The notes: generated by a model not told the origin, from the letters alone. Shown: positions 1 to 6,313, numbered from the stretch's first letter. The stretch is 6,601 nt of DNA from Altererythrobacter sp. (GCA_011524425.1 WTKI01000119.1:1-6601), one strand, 5' to 3'. Numbers and translations are program-made.

Positions 1-991
1 CTTCTGGGATGCGCACTTCAATCAGGTCATAGAACCCGTCGTTGAACATGATCTGCGGGTCAAAGACCATGATCATGTAGATGCCGAAGAACATCTTGAA
101 CATGTTCTCGTTCAAGAGGAAGTTGATCGACGCAGCTGATTGTGGGTCAGTGCCTTCAAAATCCAGCACCACTTTGCCGCCTTCGCGCCACATGGTGCAT
201 TTCATCTTGTACGGGCCATAGCCTTTGCCATCGTCGCACAGATAGTCTTCAAAGCTGACCGGTGTTTCCGGGATAGCTTGCGAAATCAGCGCTTCCATCG
301 CGCGATAGTTACGCGCCAGCAGTTCTTGCGTGGCAGAAACATAAACATCATCGCCAAAGCGTTCTGCCATTTCCAGCACACGCTTGGATGCCACGCGGCA
401 GCTGGCAATCAGCGCGTTCAAGTCTGCCTGGCACCAGTCCGGCTTGCGGGTCTGGTGCATGACGAGCTTCATAAGGTCGTCATTATATTCGCCCTTCTTC
501 CAGATCTTGACCGGAGGAATGCGCACGCCCTCTTCAAAGATGGAGCTCGCGCCGATCGGCATAGAGCCGGGCACTGAACCACCGATGTCTGATTGGTGGC
601 CGAACATCGCGGTGTATGCGATCAAACGGCCATCCTTGAACACCGGCAGCAGCACGAGCCAGTCATTGGAGTGGCTGACTGCGCCATCGCAGGAATAGGG
701 ATCGGACAGGAAGATCATGTCCCCATCTTCGATGGTGCCGTCAAAGCCTTTGAGGAAGCCATCGATAAAGCTGCCGAACTGGCCGACAATCATCTTGCCT
801 GATGGATCGGCAATCAGAGGGAACGCATCGCCTTGCTCGCGAATACCAGGCGACATCGCTGTGCGCACCAGCGTCGCATCCATTTCGATGCGCGCATTGC
901 GCAGCGCATTCTCGATAATGTCGAGCGTTACCGGGTCGATATCGATCTGGTCGAAGGGGGTGGTGTTGGTTTCGATGATTTGTGCTGGCAT
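1..991 (-). CDS. hyuB: Hydantoinase/oxoprolinase subunit B (HyuB family), C-terminus beyond window
   Basis: The reverse strand translates without a stop from ATG at 991-989 to the left edge, giving 330 residues starting MPAQIIETNTTPFDQ; family members are usually 500-750 residues, so the rest lies outside. HyuB proteins pair with HyuA in ATP-dependent hydrolysis of hydantoins or 5-oxoproline, or in ketone carboxylation. Family signatures seen: DPVTLDIIENAL (19-30), LVRTAMSPGIREQGD (41-55), a DPY motif (97-99), PVFKDGRL (116-123), GHQSDIGGSVPGSM (131-144) and EEGVRIPPVKI (153-163). Two H-x-x-D pairs, His107/Asp110 and His132/Asp135, fall where acetone carboxylase alpha subunits hold their metal site (from memory). 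The usual stretch IPVHLGSM is replaced by FGSFIDGF (72-79), and the usual GGTHLPD by CDGAVSHSND (101-110), so it is a divergent subgroup. The start is fixed by a GAGGAGG site 9 nt upstream. It is translationally coupled to hyuA. Family assignment is secure; substrate is unknown. Confidence 0.9.
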   Translation of the reverse strand, partial: MPAQIIETNTTPFDQIDIDPVTLDIIENALRNARIEMDATLVRTAMSPGIREQGDAFPLIADPSGKMIVGQFGSFIDGFLKGFDGTIEDGDMIFLSDPYSCDGAVSHSNDWLVLLPVFKDGRLIAYTAMFGHQSDIGGSVPGSMPIGASSIFEEGVRIPPVKIWKKGEYNDDLMKLVMHQTRKPDWCQADLNALIASCRVASKRVLEMAERFGDDVYVSATQELLARNYRAMEALISQAIPETPVSFEDYLCDDGKGYGPYKMKCTMWREGGKVVLDFEGTDPQSAASINFLLNENMFKMFFGIYMIMVFDPQIMFNDGFYDLIEVRIPE

Positions 992-995
992 CGGA

Positions 996-3056
996 TTAGC
1001 CCTCCTCGCTCAGGTTAATGAGAATATTGCCGACATGGTCGACGGTTGCTGTGCAACCGCTTTCCACCAATGTCGTGGAATCCATTTCCGTGATGATCGC
1101 AGGGCCCGGGATAATGTCGCCTTGCAAGAGCTTCGCACGGTCATAGATCACCGCGGCCTGCTCTTTCCCGTCCATCCATAGGGTATGATCGCGAATTTTT
1201 GCAGCTGACGGATCACCATTGCCTTTCGCAAGCTGCGCTGCAGGCAGTGCCGGCGCTTGGCCTAGAGCCACAGCGCGCAGGTTCACGATTTCATGCGGGG
1301 TGTCCATGTTGAAAGTGAACAGGCGGCGGTGCTCTTCATCGAAGCGGGTGAGAATGCCTTCGATCCCGTCCTTGTCGAGAATGTCCTGACTGATCGTCAG
1401 TGGCACTTCAAAAGCTTGCCCGGCATAGCGAATATCGACTTCGAACTCGCTGGTGATGTCGCCTTCAGGAATGCCGTCATTGAGCAATTCGCTACGGGTT
1501 TGCTCAGCCATTTCATCAAGCACGGCCTTGAGGTCTGCGACGCTTGTGTCTTTCGCAAGCTTGGAGAAGCTGCGCGCAGTTTCCGTCCGCATGCGCGTGG
1601 TCGCATCGCCCAATGCGCACAGCACACCAGGTGAGACGGGAGAAACTGCAGGCCAACTGCCCATCAGCTTCGCCACGGCATTAACATGCAGGGGCCCCGC
1701 TCCGCCAAAGCCCATCACGGCAAAGTCACGCGGGTCATAGCCTTGCTGGACAGAAATCATCCGAAGCGCGCCGAACATGTTCTCGTTTACAATATCGATG
1801 ATGCCGCGCGCGGCTTCCATCAAATCAATGCCGAGCGCATCTGCAATGGTCTGCACAGCCTTCTTCGCGCCTTCGCGGTCTAGCTTGAACGATCCGCCAA
1901 GCAGATCTTCCGGCAGATAGCCGAGCACCACATTCGCGTCTGTCACAGTCGGCAACTCGCCGCCTTTGCCATAGGCCACCGGACCCGGCACCGCGCCAGC
2001 GCTTTCCGGACCAACGCGCAATGCTTTGGTCAGTTCTGGCACGTGGGCGATAGAGCCGCCGCCTGCGCCAACCGTTTTCACATCCAGCGCAGAGGCGCGG
2101 ACAGACAAGTGGCCGACTTCCGTTGTGCGCTGGCGGCGCGGCTCCAGACCCTCGATCAGCGCAACGTCGGTTGATGTGCCGCCAACATCCAGCGTGAGGA
2201 TGTTTTTGATCCCTGCATTTTTGCCGACCCACAACGCGCCCGTTACACCGCCAGCGGGGCCAGACATAAGGATGTTAACCGGATGCTCTTCTGCCTTTTG
2301 GCTGCTCATCAAGCCGCCATCGGAGCGCAGCAGCGAAAGCTTGCCTTCAAGCCCTTCGTCTTCCAGCCGGTTGCGCAGGTTTGAGACATATTTGCCGACA
2401 ACTGGGCGCACTGCAGCGTTCGCAACGGTAGACAGCGTGCGCTCATATTCCTGCATTTCCGGCAGCACTTCATGGCTAAGCGAGATAGGAATGCTTTCGC
2501 CAAGCACTTCAGCGGCGATCTCGCCGATCCGCTTTTCCTGCGCGCCGTTCACATAAGCGTTCATCAAGCTGACGGTTAGCGCTTCAATGCCTTGTGCTTT
2601 GAGCTTTTCCAAAACGGCACGCACTGCATCTTCATCGAGCGGACGCACTTCTTCACCATCTGCGCCGATCCGGCCGGGCACTTCCAATGTGTCTTCCAGC
2701 GCTGCAAGCGGCTGCGGCTTTGGCCATACGATCCATGCGGCCAGACCGCCAGGGACAAAACTGCGCGCGATCTGCATGACATCGCGATAGCCCTCGGTAA
2801 CGATCAGGCCGACGCGCGAACCCTTACCTTCCAGCACGGCATTGGTTGCCACCGTCGTTCCGTGAAGGAAGTAAGCAATATCCTTCGCAGCAACACCTGC
2901 TTCGCCAGTGATCGCTTGGACGCCGTTCAATATGCCTTCTGAACTGTCATGCGGAGTGGAAGGCGTCTTATGCCGCCAGAAATTGCCGGTGTCCTCGTCA
3001 AACAGCAGCAGGTCTGTGAATGTCCCGCCGACGTCGACGCCAAGCCTGTAGGTCAT
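996..3056 (-). CDS. hyuA: Hydantoinase/oxoprolinase subunit A (HyuA family, ATP-binding)
   Basis: This 686-residue protein has the usual length of HyuA, acetone carboxylase beta and related subunits. The family has an actin/HSP70-like ATPase fold that phosphorylates the substrate so that the B subunit can hydrolyse a cyclic amide or fix bicarbonate. Visible motifs: DVGGTFTD (8-15, phosphate loop of the N-terminal hydantoinase/oxoprolinase domain), HGTTVATNAVLEGKG (65-79), MSGPAGG (264-270), DVGGTSTDVAL (290-300, second phosphate loop), VGAGGGSIA (329-337), PGPVAYGKGG (357-366), TDANVVLG (372-379) and GFGGAGPLH (449-457). In PGPVAYGKGG an Ala (361) takes the place where many members have Cys (PGPACYGRGG, from memory). 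The start ATG at 3056 is preceded by GGGAAGA (3067-3061) and GAGGAA (3074-3069). It follows the lyase gene by 63 nt on the same strand and is coupled to hyuB, so one operon is likely. N-methylhydantoinase, oxoprolinase or carboxylase activity cannot be told apart from sequence alone. Confidence 0.93.
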   Translation of the reverse strand: MTYRLGVDVGGTFTDLLLFDEDTGNFWRHKTPSTPHDSSEGILNGVQAITGEAGVAAKDIAYFLHGTTVATNAVLEGKGSRVGLIVTEGYRDVMQIARSFVPGGLAAWIVWPKPQPLAALEDTLEVPGRIGADGEEVRPLDEDAVRAVLEKLKAQGIEALTVSLMNAYVNGAQEKRIGEIAAEVLGESIPISLSHEVLPEMQEYERTLSTVANAAVRPVVGKYVSNLRNRLEDEGLEGKLSLLRSDGGLMSSQKAEEHPVNILMSGPAGGVTGALWVGKNAGIKNILTLDVGGTSTDVALIEGLEPRRQRTTEVGHLSVRASALDVKTVGAGGGSIAHVPELTKALRVGPESAGAVPGPVAYGKGGELPTVTDANVVLGYLPEDLLGGSFKLDREGAKKAVQTIADALGIDLMEAARGIIDIVNENMFGALRMISVQQGYDPRDFAVMGFGGAGPLHVNAVAKLMGSWPAVSPVSPGVLCALGDATTRMRTETARSFSKLAKDTSVADLKAVLDEMAEQTRSELLNDGIPEGDITSEFEVDIRYAGQAFEVPLTISQDILDKDGIEGILTRFDEEHRRLFTFNMDTPHEIVNLRAVALGQAPALPAAQLAKGNGDPSAAKIRDHTLWMDGKEQAAVIYDRAKLLQGDIIPGPAIITEMDSTTLVESGCTATVDHVGNILINLSEEG
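1001..1007 (-). promoter_or_regulatory. Ribosome-binding site of hyuB inside the 3' end of hyuA
   Basis: The minus strand reads GAGGAGG here, a near-perfect Shine-Dalgarno sequence ending 9 nt before the hyuB ATG. It encodes the last residues (Glu-Glu-Gly) of HyuA, and the hyuA TAA lies between it and the start, so ribosomes finishing hyuA sit on the hyuB initiation site. This suggests coupled, roughly equimolar synthesis of the two subunits. Confidence 0.85.
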
Positions 3057-3119
3057 AGTGTCTTCCCGTTCCTCTTCGCATACGGCCTCAAGTCAAAGGC
3101 CGGTTTCTAGTCAATTCCG

Positions 3120-4028
3120 TCAGGCCGCGCGTGCGACCAGTGATGGCAATTTACGGTCAAGCTTTGCGCCAAACCAATGGTTGGTTGCGATGGCTTCGTC
3201 TAGTGAAATTCCCGATGCAATTCCTGAACGCTCCATCATGTAAATTAGGTCCTCGGTTGCGATATTTCCTGTCGCATTAGGTGCAAACGGGCATCCTCCC
3301 AGCCCGCCAAGGCTTGCATCGAACACGCGCACGTCTGCTTGATAGGCTGCCCAGGCATTGGCGATACCGGTGCCCCTTGTGTCATGGAAATGGCAGCGCA
3401 TCGGTATCCGCCCATCGAGCAGTTCGCTAAGCTTGCTGAACAGGTCGAACACTTGCTGTGGCACGCCGACGCCGATGGTGTCAGCGAGCGCGATTTCTTC
3501 AGGCTCTTCCGCGGCAAGTTCTTCTGCGATTTGCAACACTGTCTCTGGCTTGACTGCGCCTTCAAACGGGCAGCCGAACGCAGCAGAGATCATGACTTGC
3601 GCGCGCAAGCCTTCCGCTTTGGCGAAACGGATCATCTGGCGGTTTTCTTCGACCCCTTCTGCGATCGTTTGGCCCTGATTCTTCTGGCCGAACGTGTCGC
3701 TCGCAACAATAACGCAGCCAGCCTGGTCGATGCCGCGTTTGCCGCCTTCACGGGTCGCAAGCCCGCGCATGATGCCCCGCTTGTTCAAAGTGAGACCGAT
3801 ATAGGTCACGTCATCATGATCCGGCAGCCCGGCGATGACATCTTCGGCATCGGCCATTTGCGGGACGCGCTTAGGATGGACAAAACTCGCCACTTCCAGC
3901 CGCTTTGCACCGTAATCAATCATGCGATTGATCAAAGCGAGTTTGTCTTCGGTTGAAATAATATCAGGCTCGTTTTGCAAGCCGTCACGCGGGCCGACTT
4001 CTACCAGTTCAATAGCGGGGTGGCTCAT
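3120..4028 (-). CDS. HMG-CoA lyase-like protein (HMGL/DRE-TIM metallolyase family)
   Basis: This 302-residue TIM-barrel enzyme belongs to the family that splits 3-hydroxy-3-methylglutaryl-CoA into acetoacetate and acetyl-CoA, or citramalyl-CoA into pyruvate and acetyl-CoA. All catalytic and metal residues known from human HMG-CoA lyase align: Arg14-Asp15 in EVGPRDGLQNE, Glu45, His213 and His215 in CHFHD, Cys246 in the signature GGLGGCPFAP, and Asn255. The length matches bacterial HMGL (about 300). It departs from classical enzymes in a normally conserved stretch: VASDTFGQKNQGQ (108-120) replaces the SASE-F-xKN-INCS type sequence, so it may act on a different 3-hydroxyacyl-CoA. The start ATG at 4028 is chosen because the conserved N-terminus begins within ten residues; no clear Shine-Dalgarno precedes it. 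It is first in an apparent lyase-hyuA-hyuB operon, with an operator-like palindrome 50 nt upstream of its start. Family assignment is firm; the exact substrate is open, so no gene symbol is given. Confidence 0.88.
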   Translation of the reverse strand: MSHPAIELVEVGPRDGLQNEPDIISTEDKLALINRMIDYGAKRLEVASFVHPKRVPQMADAEDVIAGLPDHDDVTYIGLTLNKRGIMRGLATREGGKRGIDQAGCVIVASDTFGQKNQGQTIAEGVEENRQMIRFAKAEGLRAQVMISAAFGCPFEGAVKPETVLQIAEELAAEEPEEIALADTIGVGVPQQVFDLFSKLSELLDGRIPMRCHFHDTRGTGIANAWAAYQADVRVFDASLGGLGGCPFAPNATGNIATEDLIYMMERSGIASGISLDEAIATNHWFGAKLDRKLPSLVARAA

Positions 4029-4076
4029 GGGGGAATCGCTCTAATTCGTGTTTGTTCGATGGGTTCAATACGCAAA

Positions 4077-4086
4077 TTGTATACAA
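4077..4086. promoter_or_regulatory. Operator-like palindrome, probable GntR (FadR-type) binding site 1
   Basis: TTGTATACAA is a perfect 10-bp palindrome that fits the FadR-subfamily operator pattern tnGTa-tACna (established for this regulator subfamily). An identical core occurs upstream of the window's own GntR gene (6288-6297). Outer bases GCA (4072-4074) and TGC (4088-4090) add imperfect extra symmetry. Its position between the divergent lyase and CoA-transferase starts lets one bound dimer act on both. Binding by this particular regulator is inference. Confidence 0.7.
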
Positions 4087-4148
4087 ATGCAAATTCTGTC
4101 TCTATAGGCCCGTCCCGCACAGCTTGAGGTGTTGAGTCGCTTTAGACA

Positions 4149-4212
4149 GCGGCTCTGTCACCTTCTGTACTGTCTCGGTGCCTTTAGACCCCCTTTGTGT
4201 AACGGTCGGGAA
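4149..4212 (+). repeat. Degenerate 21-bp tandem repeat in the CoA-transferase leader
   Basis: The plus strand shows about three weakly similar 21-nt units. The clearest, 4170-4190 (CTGTCTCGGTGCCTTTAGAC plus C), matches 18 of 21 bases of the unit found on the minus strand at 6171-6151 in the GntR leader; the neighbouring units match less well (about 12 of 21). CTTTAGAC also recurs exactly 42 nt apart (4140 and 4182), twice the period. It lies between the operator-like palindrome and the CoA-transferase start. It could be a dispersed intergenic repeat or a set of binding sites; no function is known to me. Confidence 0.55.
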
Positions 4213-4250
4213 ACGAGCAGGCGCAAGGCTGAATGGAACGAAGAATTTAC

Positions 4251-4255
4251 AGGAG
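4251..4255 (+). promoter_or_regulatory. Ribosome-binding site deciding the CoA-transferase start
   Basis: AGGAG ends 5 nt before ATG 4261. The open frame extends upstream to a GTG at 4129, but that extension of 44 codons has no Shine-Dalgarno sequence, covers the repeat-bearing leader and encodes no family-like residues. This site therefore supports ATG 4261. Confidence 0.8.
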
Positions 4256-4260
4256 CAGAC

Positions 4261-5442
4261 ATGGCGCAGGGCGCACTCGCAGGACTTCGGCTGATCGAAA
4301 TGGGACAACTTATCGCAGGGCCGTTTTGCGGCCAGTTGATGGGTGATCACGGAGCGGAAGTGATCAAGATTGAACCGCCTAAAGTGGGCGATGCCATGCG
4401 CAATTGGGGGCAGGGCATTCCGCTGTGGTTCTCTGTTGTCGGACGCAACAAGAAGTCGATCACGTTGAACCTGCGCGAGAAGGAAGGGCAGGACATTGTC
4501 CGTCAGTTGGTGGCGAAAGCAGACTTCCTGCTGGAAAATTTCCGTCCCGGCACTCTGGAACGCTGGAACCTTGGTTGGGAAGAACTGTCTGCGATCAATG
4601 AAGCGCTGATCATGATCCGCGTTTCCGGCTATGGCCAAAGCGGTCCGTACAGCCCGCGCGCTGGCTATGGCGGGATTGGCGAAGCGATGGGCGGCATGCG
4701 CTATATCGCAGGCGAACCGGACCGCCCGCCTAGCCGCGCAGGTATTTCCATCGGCGATTCGCTGGCTGCCACTTACGCATGCCTTGGCGCGATGATGGCG
4801 CTCAATCACAGACATAAAACAGGCAAGGGCCAGGTGGTCGATTCCGCAATCTATGAAGCGGTTTTGGCAATGATGGAATCGCTGGTTCCGGAATACACTG
4901 TAACCGGCCATATTCGCGAGCGTACAGGGTCCATCCTGCCTAAGATTGCGCCGTCCAATGTTTATCCTACCAGCGATGGCAGTGTCATGGTTGCGGGCAA
5001 TCAGGACAGCGTGTGGAAGCGCATGTCAGCGATGATGGGCATGGCCGAGCTTGGCGATGATCCGCGCTATAATAGCCATGTTGCACGCGGCAAAAACCAG
5101 ACGGAGCTGGATGAACTGATCGGTGAATGGACTAAGCAGCATACCAGCCAACAAGTACTTGATCTATGTGAAGAAAACGGCGTTCCGGCGGGCAATATCT
5201 ATCGCGCGCCAGAGATGCTGGAAGACCCGCATTTTGCAGCGCGCGAAGCGATCATTGAACGTCCGCATCCACGCCACGAAAATTTCAAAATGCAGAATGT
5301 TGCGCCTAAGCTTTCAGAAACACCGGGCCATGTGGATTGGGTCGGGCCAGAGCTCGGCCAGCACAATGAAGAGGTCTATGGCGAACTCCTCGGTATGGAT
5401 TCCAAGACCCGCGCGGATCTGGAAGATCGCGGCATCATCTGA
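4261..5442 (+). CDS. CaiB/BaiF family (class III) CoA-transferase
   Basis: This protein of 393 residues matches the usual length (about 380-430). Class III enzymes move CoA from a donor thioester such as succinyl-CoA to an acceptor carboxylate through an aspartyl-CoA anhydride, in the cytoplasm. Seen in order: GLRLIEMGQLIAGPFCGQLM and GAEVIKIEPP (8-40, CoA-binding N-terminus), GRNKKSITLNL (61-71), ENFRPGTLERW (92-102), SGYGQSGPYSPRAGYG (122-137), GISIGDSLAA (161-170), HKTGKGQVVD (185-194), NVYPTSDG near the middle and the C-terminal HPRHENFKMQ type region. Asp166 in the GDS motif aligns with catalytic Asp169 of E. coli formyl-CoA transferase YfdW. It is divergent from the lyase-hyuAB operon and shares its presumed operator; the stop lies 24 nt from the convergent regulator. 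The pairing with an HMGL-type lyase recalls itaconate/citramalate and glutarate-type CoA-transferase systems. A racemase role is less likely but not excluded; acceptor acid unknown. Confidence 0.9.
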   Translation: MAQGALAGLRLIEMGQLIAGPFCGQLMGDHGAEVIKIEPPKVGDAMRNWGQGIPLWFSVVGRNKKSITLNLREKEGQDIVRQLVAKADFLLENFRPGTLERWNLGWEELSAINEALIMIRVSGYGQSGPYSPRAGYGGIGEAMGGMRYIAGEPDRPPSRAGISIGDSLAATYACLGAMMALNHRHKTGKGQVVDSAIYEAVLAMMESLVPEYTVTGHIRERTGSILPKIAPSNVYPTSDGSVMVAGNQDSVWKRMSAMMGMAELGDDPRYNSHVARGKNQTELDELIGEWTKQHTSQQVLDLCEENGVPAGNIYRAPEMLEDPHFAAREAIIERPHPRHENFKMQNVAPKLSETPGHVDWVGPELGQHNEEVYGELLGMDSKTRADLEDRGII

Positions 5443-5453
5443 TCACATAGATC

Positions 5454-5481
5454 GAGGCGGCAGGCGCTAGTCTGCTGCCTC
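5454..5481. terminator. Hairpin at the convergent gene junction, probable bidirectional terminator
   Basis: GAGGCGGCAG (5454-5463) pairs with CTGCTGCCTC (5472-5481) as a 10-bp stem with one G-U wobble and an 8-nt loop. The hairpin lies between two converging genes and overlaps the stop codon of the regulator. Neither side carries a T-run, so it may stop transcription inefficiently or act as a 3'-end stabiliser; position is the main argument. Confidence 0.5.
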
Positions 5482-6114
5482 TGTCGCATCGGCGAAGGTG
5501 TGGAAGGCGCGCCGCAAATGGCTTGCCATGACGGCCCTAGCCCAGCCTTCATCGCCAGCCTTGAAAGCAGCTATCAATTCGTCATGGTCTCGCGCAGACT
5601 GGCGCAATTCATCCACTGAATAATGCCGCGCGGTGCGCAGCACGACTGGTGCTTCGACGAGCAGAGCCAGCACTTTGGCGAGGCGCGGGGAATGGCTTGC
5701 AGCCGTTATAATTTCATGGAAATCGCGGTTCGCATCCAGGAATGCGTTAAGGTCCGGTTGCGGTCCTTTTACAGCTTCGTGCAATTGCGCGTTGACCGCT
5801 TCCATCTGCGCTAGCTGATCGGGTGTAACCCTTGTCGCAGCACGCTCTGCTGCATGCCCTTCCAGCATCTGACGCAGGGTGAACATCTCGTCGATATCAT
5901 CGTGGCTCCAGTCTGCCACAAAGATCCGTTTGGATTCGCTGCGCACTAAAAGCAGTTCTGCTTCCAAGCGCTGAACAGCATCGCGAACTGGCGTGCGACT
6001 GACGCCTGCAATTTCTGCTAGCTGCTCTTCTGTCAGCTGTTCGCCGGGCGAAGTCGCTCCGCTCAGGACATGCGCGCGGATCGCTTCATAAGCTCTTTCT
6101 GATGCCCGGCTCAT
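5467..6114 (-). CDS. GntR-family regulator, FadR subfamily with FCD ligand domain
   Basis: The 215-residue protein starts MSRASERAYEAIRAHV. Residues about 8-66 form the GntR winged helix-turn-helix, with the recognition-helix signature SRTPVRDAVQRLE (39-51). Residues about 70-210 form an all-helical FCD domain; its metal/ligand residues Asn129, His133 (NRDFH), His177 (RDHDEL) and His199 (MASHL) are all present, Asn at the first position being a common variant of Asp. FCD regulators usually bind small carboxylates and are released from DNA by a pathway substrate or intermediate. ATG 6114 is chosen over GTG 6144 because GAGAG (6125-6121) stands 6 nt upstream of it and the HTH begins directly after; the GTG has no Shine-Dalgarno. 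A TTGTATACAA palindrome lies about 175 nt upstream and another in the pathway promoter region, arguing for autoregulation and local control. Repressor rather than activator is the family norm, not shown here. Confidence 0.92.
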   Translation of the reverse strand: MSRASERAYEAIRAHVLSGATSPGEQLTEEQLAEIAGVSRTPVRDAVQRLEAELLLVRSESKRIFVADWSHDDIDEMFTLRQMLEGHAAERAATRVTPDQLAQMEAVNAQLHEAVKGPQPDLNAFLDANRDFHEIITAASHSPRLAKVLALLVEAPVVLRTARHYSVDELRQSARDHDELIAAFKAGDEGWARAVMASHLRRAFHTFADATEAAD

Positions 6115-6129
6115 TGCATTCTCTCGCTG

Positions 6130-6192
6130 AACCAAGAGTGACACACAAGGGGCCTAAAGGCACCGAGAAGGTACACAGAGGCACTGAGAAGG
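6130..6192 (-). repeat. Three-unit 21-bp degenerate tandem repeat in the regulator leader
   Basis: On the minus strand three adjacent 21-nt units run 6192-6172, 6171-6151 and 6150-6130. The first two share CCTTCTC-GTGCCT and differ mainly at their last bases; the third (CCTTGTGTGTCACTCTTGGT plus T) is more degraded. The middle unit matches 4170-4190 in the CoA-transferase leader at 18 of 21 bases, in the same orientation relative to the downstream gene. The plus strand would translate to a heptad-like KGTEKVHRGTEK, but without a start signal, so it is treated as non-coding. Confidence 0.65.
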
Positions 6193-6272
6193 GGCCGGGA
6201 CGAACCCGCACAGCACTCAGAATCGAACAAACCTTGCATCCCTTGTGATCCCCACTGCGATCTGGAAATTCG

Positions 6273-6313
6273 CTTGACGCGTACGAATTGTATACAATAG
6301 AGGGCGCGTCAAG
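6273..6313. promoter_or_regulatory. Nested palindromes: probable GntR operator site 2 and divergent promoters
   Basis: The centre is the perfect 12-bp palindrome ATTGTATACAAT (6287-6298), whose 10-bp core is identical to the copy at 4077-4086. Around it lies a perfect 9-bp inverted repeat, CTTGACGCG (6273-6281) and CGCGTCAAG (6305-6313), with its centre only half a base from that of the inner palindrome. Both outer arms contain TTGACG, a good -35 hexamer pointing inward and then outward in each direction (rightwards to the exported protein, leftwards to the regulator). Matching -10 boxes at 16-18 nt are poor, so promoter assignment is tentative; the operator call is firmer. Confidence 0.7.

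Larger units (their letters stand above)
4029..4260. promoter_or_regulatory. Divergent promoter region between lyase and CoA-transferase genes
   Basis: This 232-nt stretch separates two divergent genes and holds no convincing ORF. Going right it contains the TTGTATACAA palindrome (4077-4086), possible promoters in both directions, and a degenerate 21-bp repeat in the CoA-transferase leader. For the lyase, the minus strand has TTGCAT (4092-4087), a 16-nt spacer and TATTGA (4070-4065); the palindrome would fill the spacer, ideal for repression. For the CoA-transferase, TTGTAT (4077-4082), an 18-nt spacer and TCTATA (4101-4106) is possible. Both promoter guesses are weak matches to sigma-70 consensus; the regulatory role of the region is better supported than the exact boxes. 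Confidence 0.55.

Noticed and set aside
140..577. Plus-strand open frame of 145 codons at the left end
   Set aside because: It is antisense to HyuB, which reads without interruption with clear family motifs over the same bases.
2026..2556. Plus-strand open frame of 176 codons opposite hyuA
   Set aside because: Ser/Pro-rich shadow of hyuA with no recognisable domain.
3083..3102. Hairpin CGGCCT/AGGCCG between the lyase and hyuA as a terminator
   Set aside because: Only 6 bp with an 8-nt loop and no T-run, and hyuA follows 63 nt downstream in the same direction, so an operon is more likely; weak attenuation cannot be excluded.
3339..3956. Plus-strand open frame of 205 codons opposite the lyase
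   Set aside because: It lies entirely within the lyase gene whose catalytic motifs are in register; the frame is open only because of the codon bias of the other strand.
4129..4260. Upstream GTG start for the CoA-transferase
   Set aside because: The 44 extra codons lack a ribosome-binding site and family similarity, whereas ATG 4261 has AGGAG at ideal distance.
4102..4911. Minus-strand open frame of 269 codons opposite the CoA-transferase
   Set aside because: It overlaps the strongly supported CoA-transferase, its translation is rich in His, Cys and Arg like an antisense shadow, and it has no family-like motifs or ribosome-binding site.
6115..6144. GTG start at 6144 for the GntR regulator
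   Set aside because: No Shine-Dalgarno upstream, and the added ten residues are unlike the family; ATG 6114 has GAGAG 6 nt upstream.
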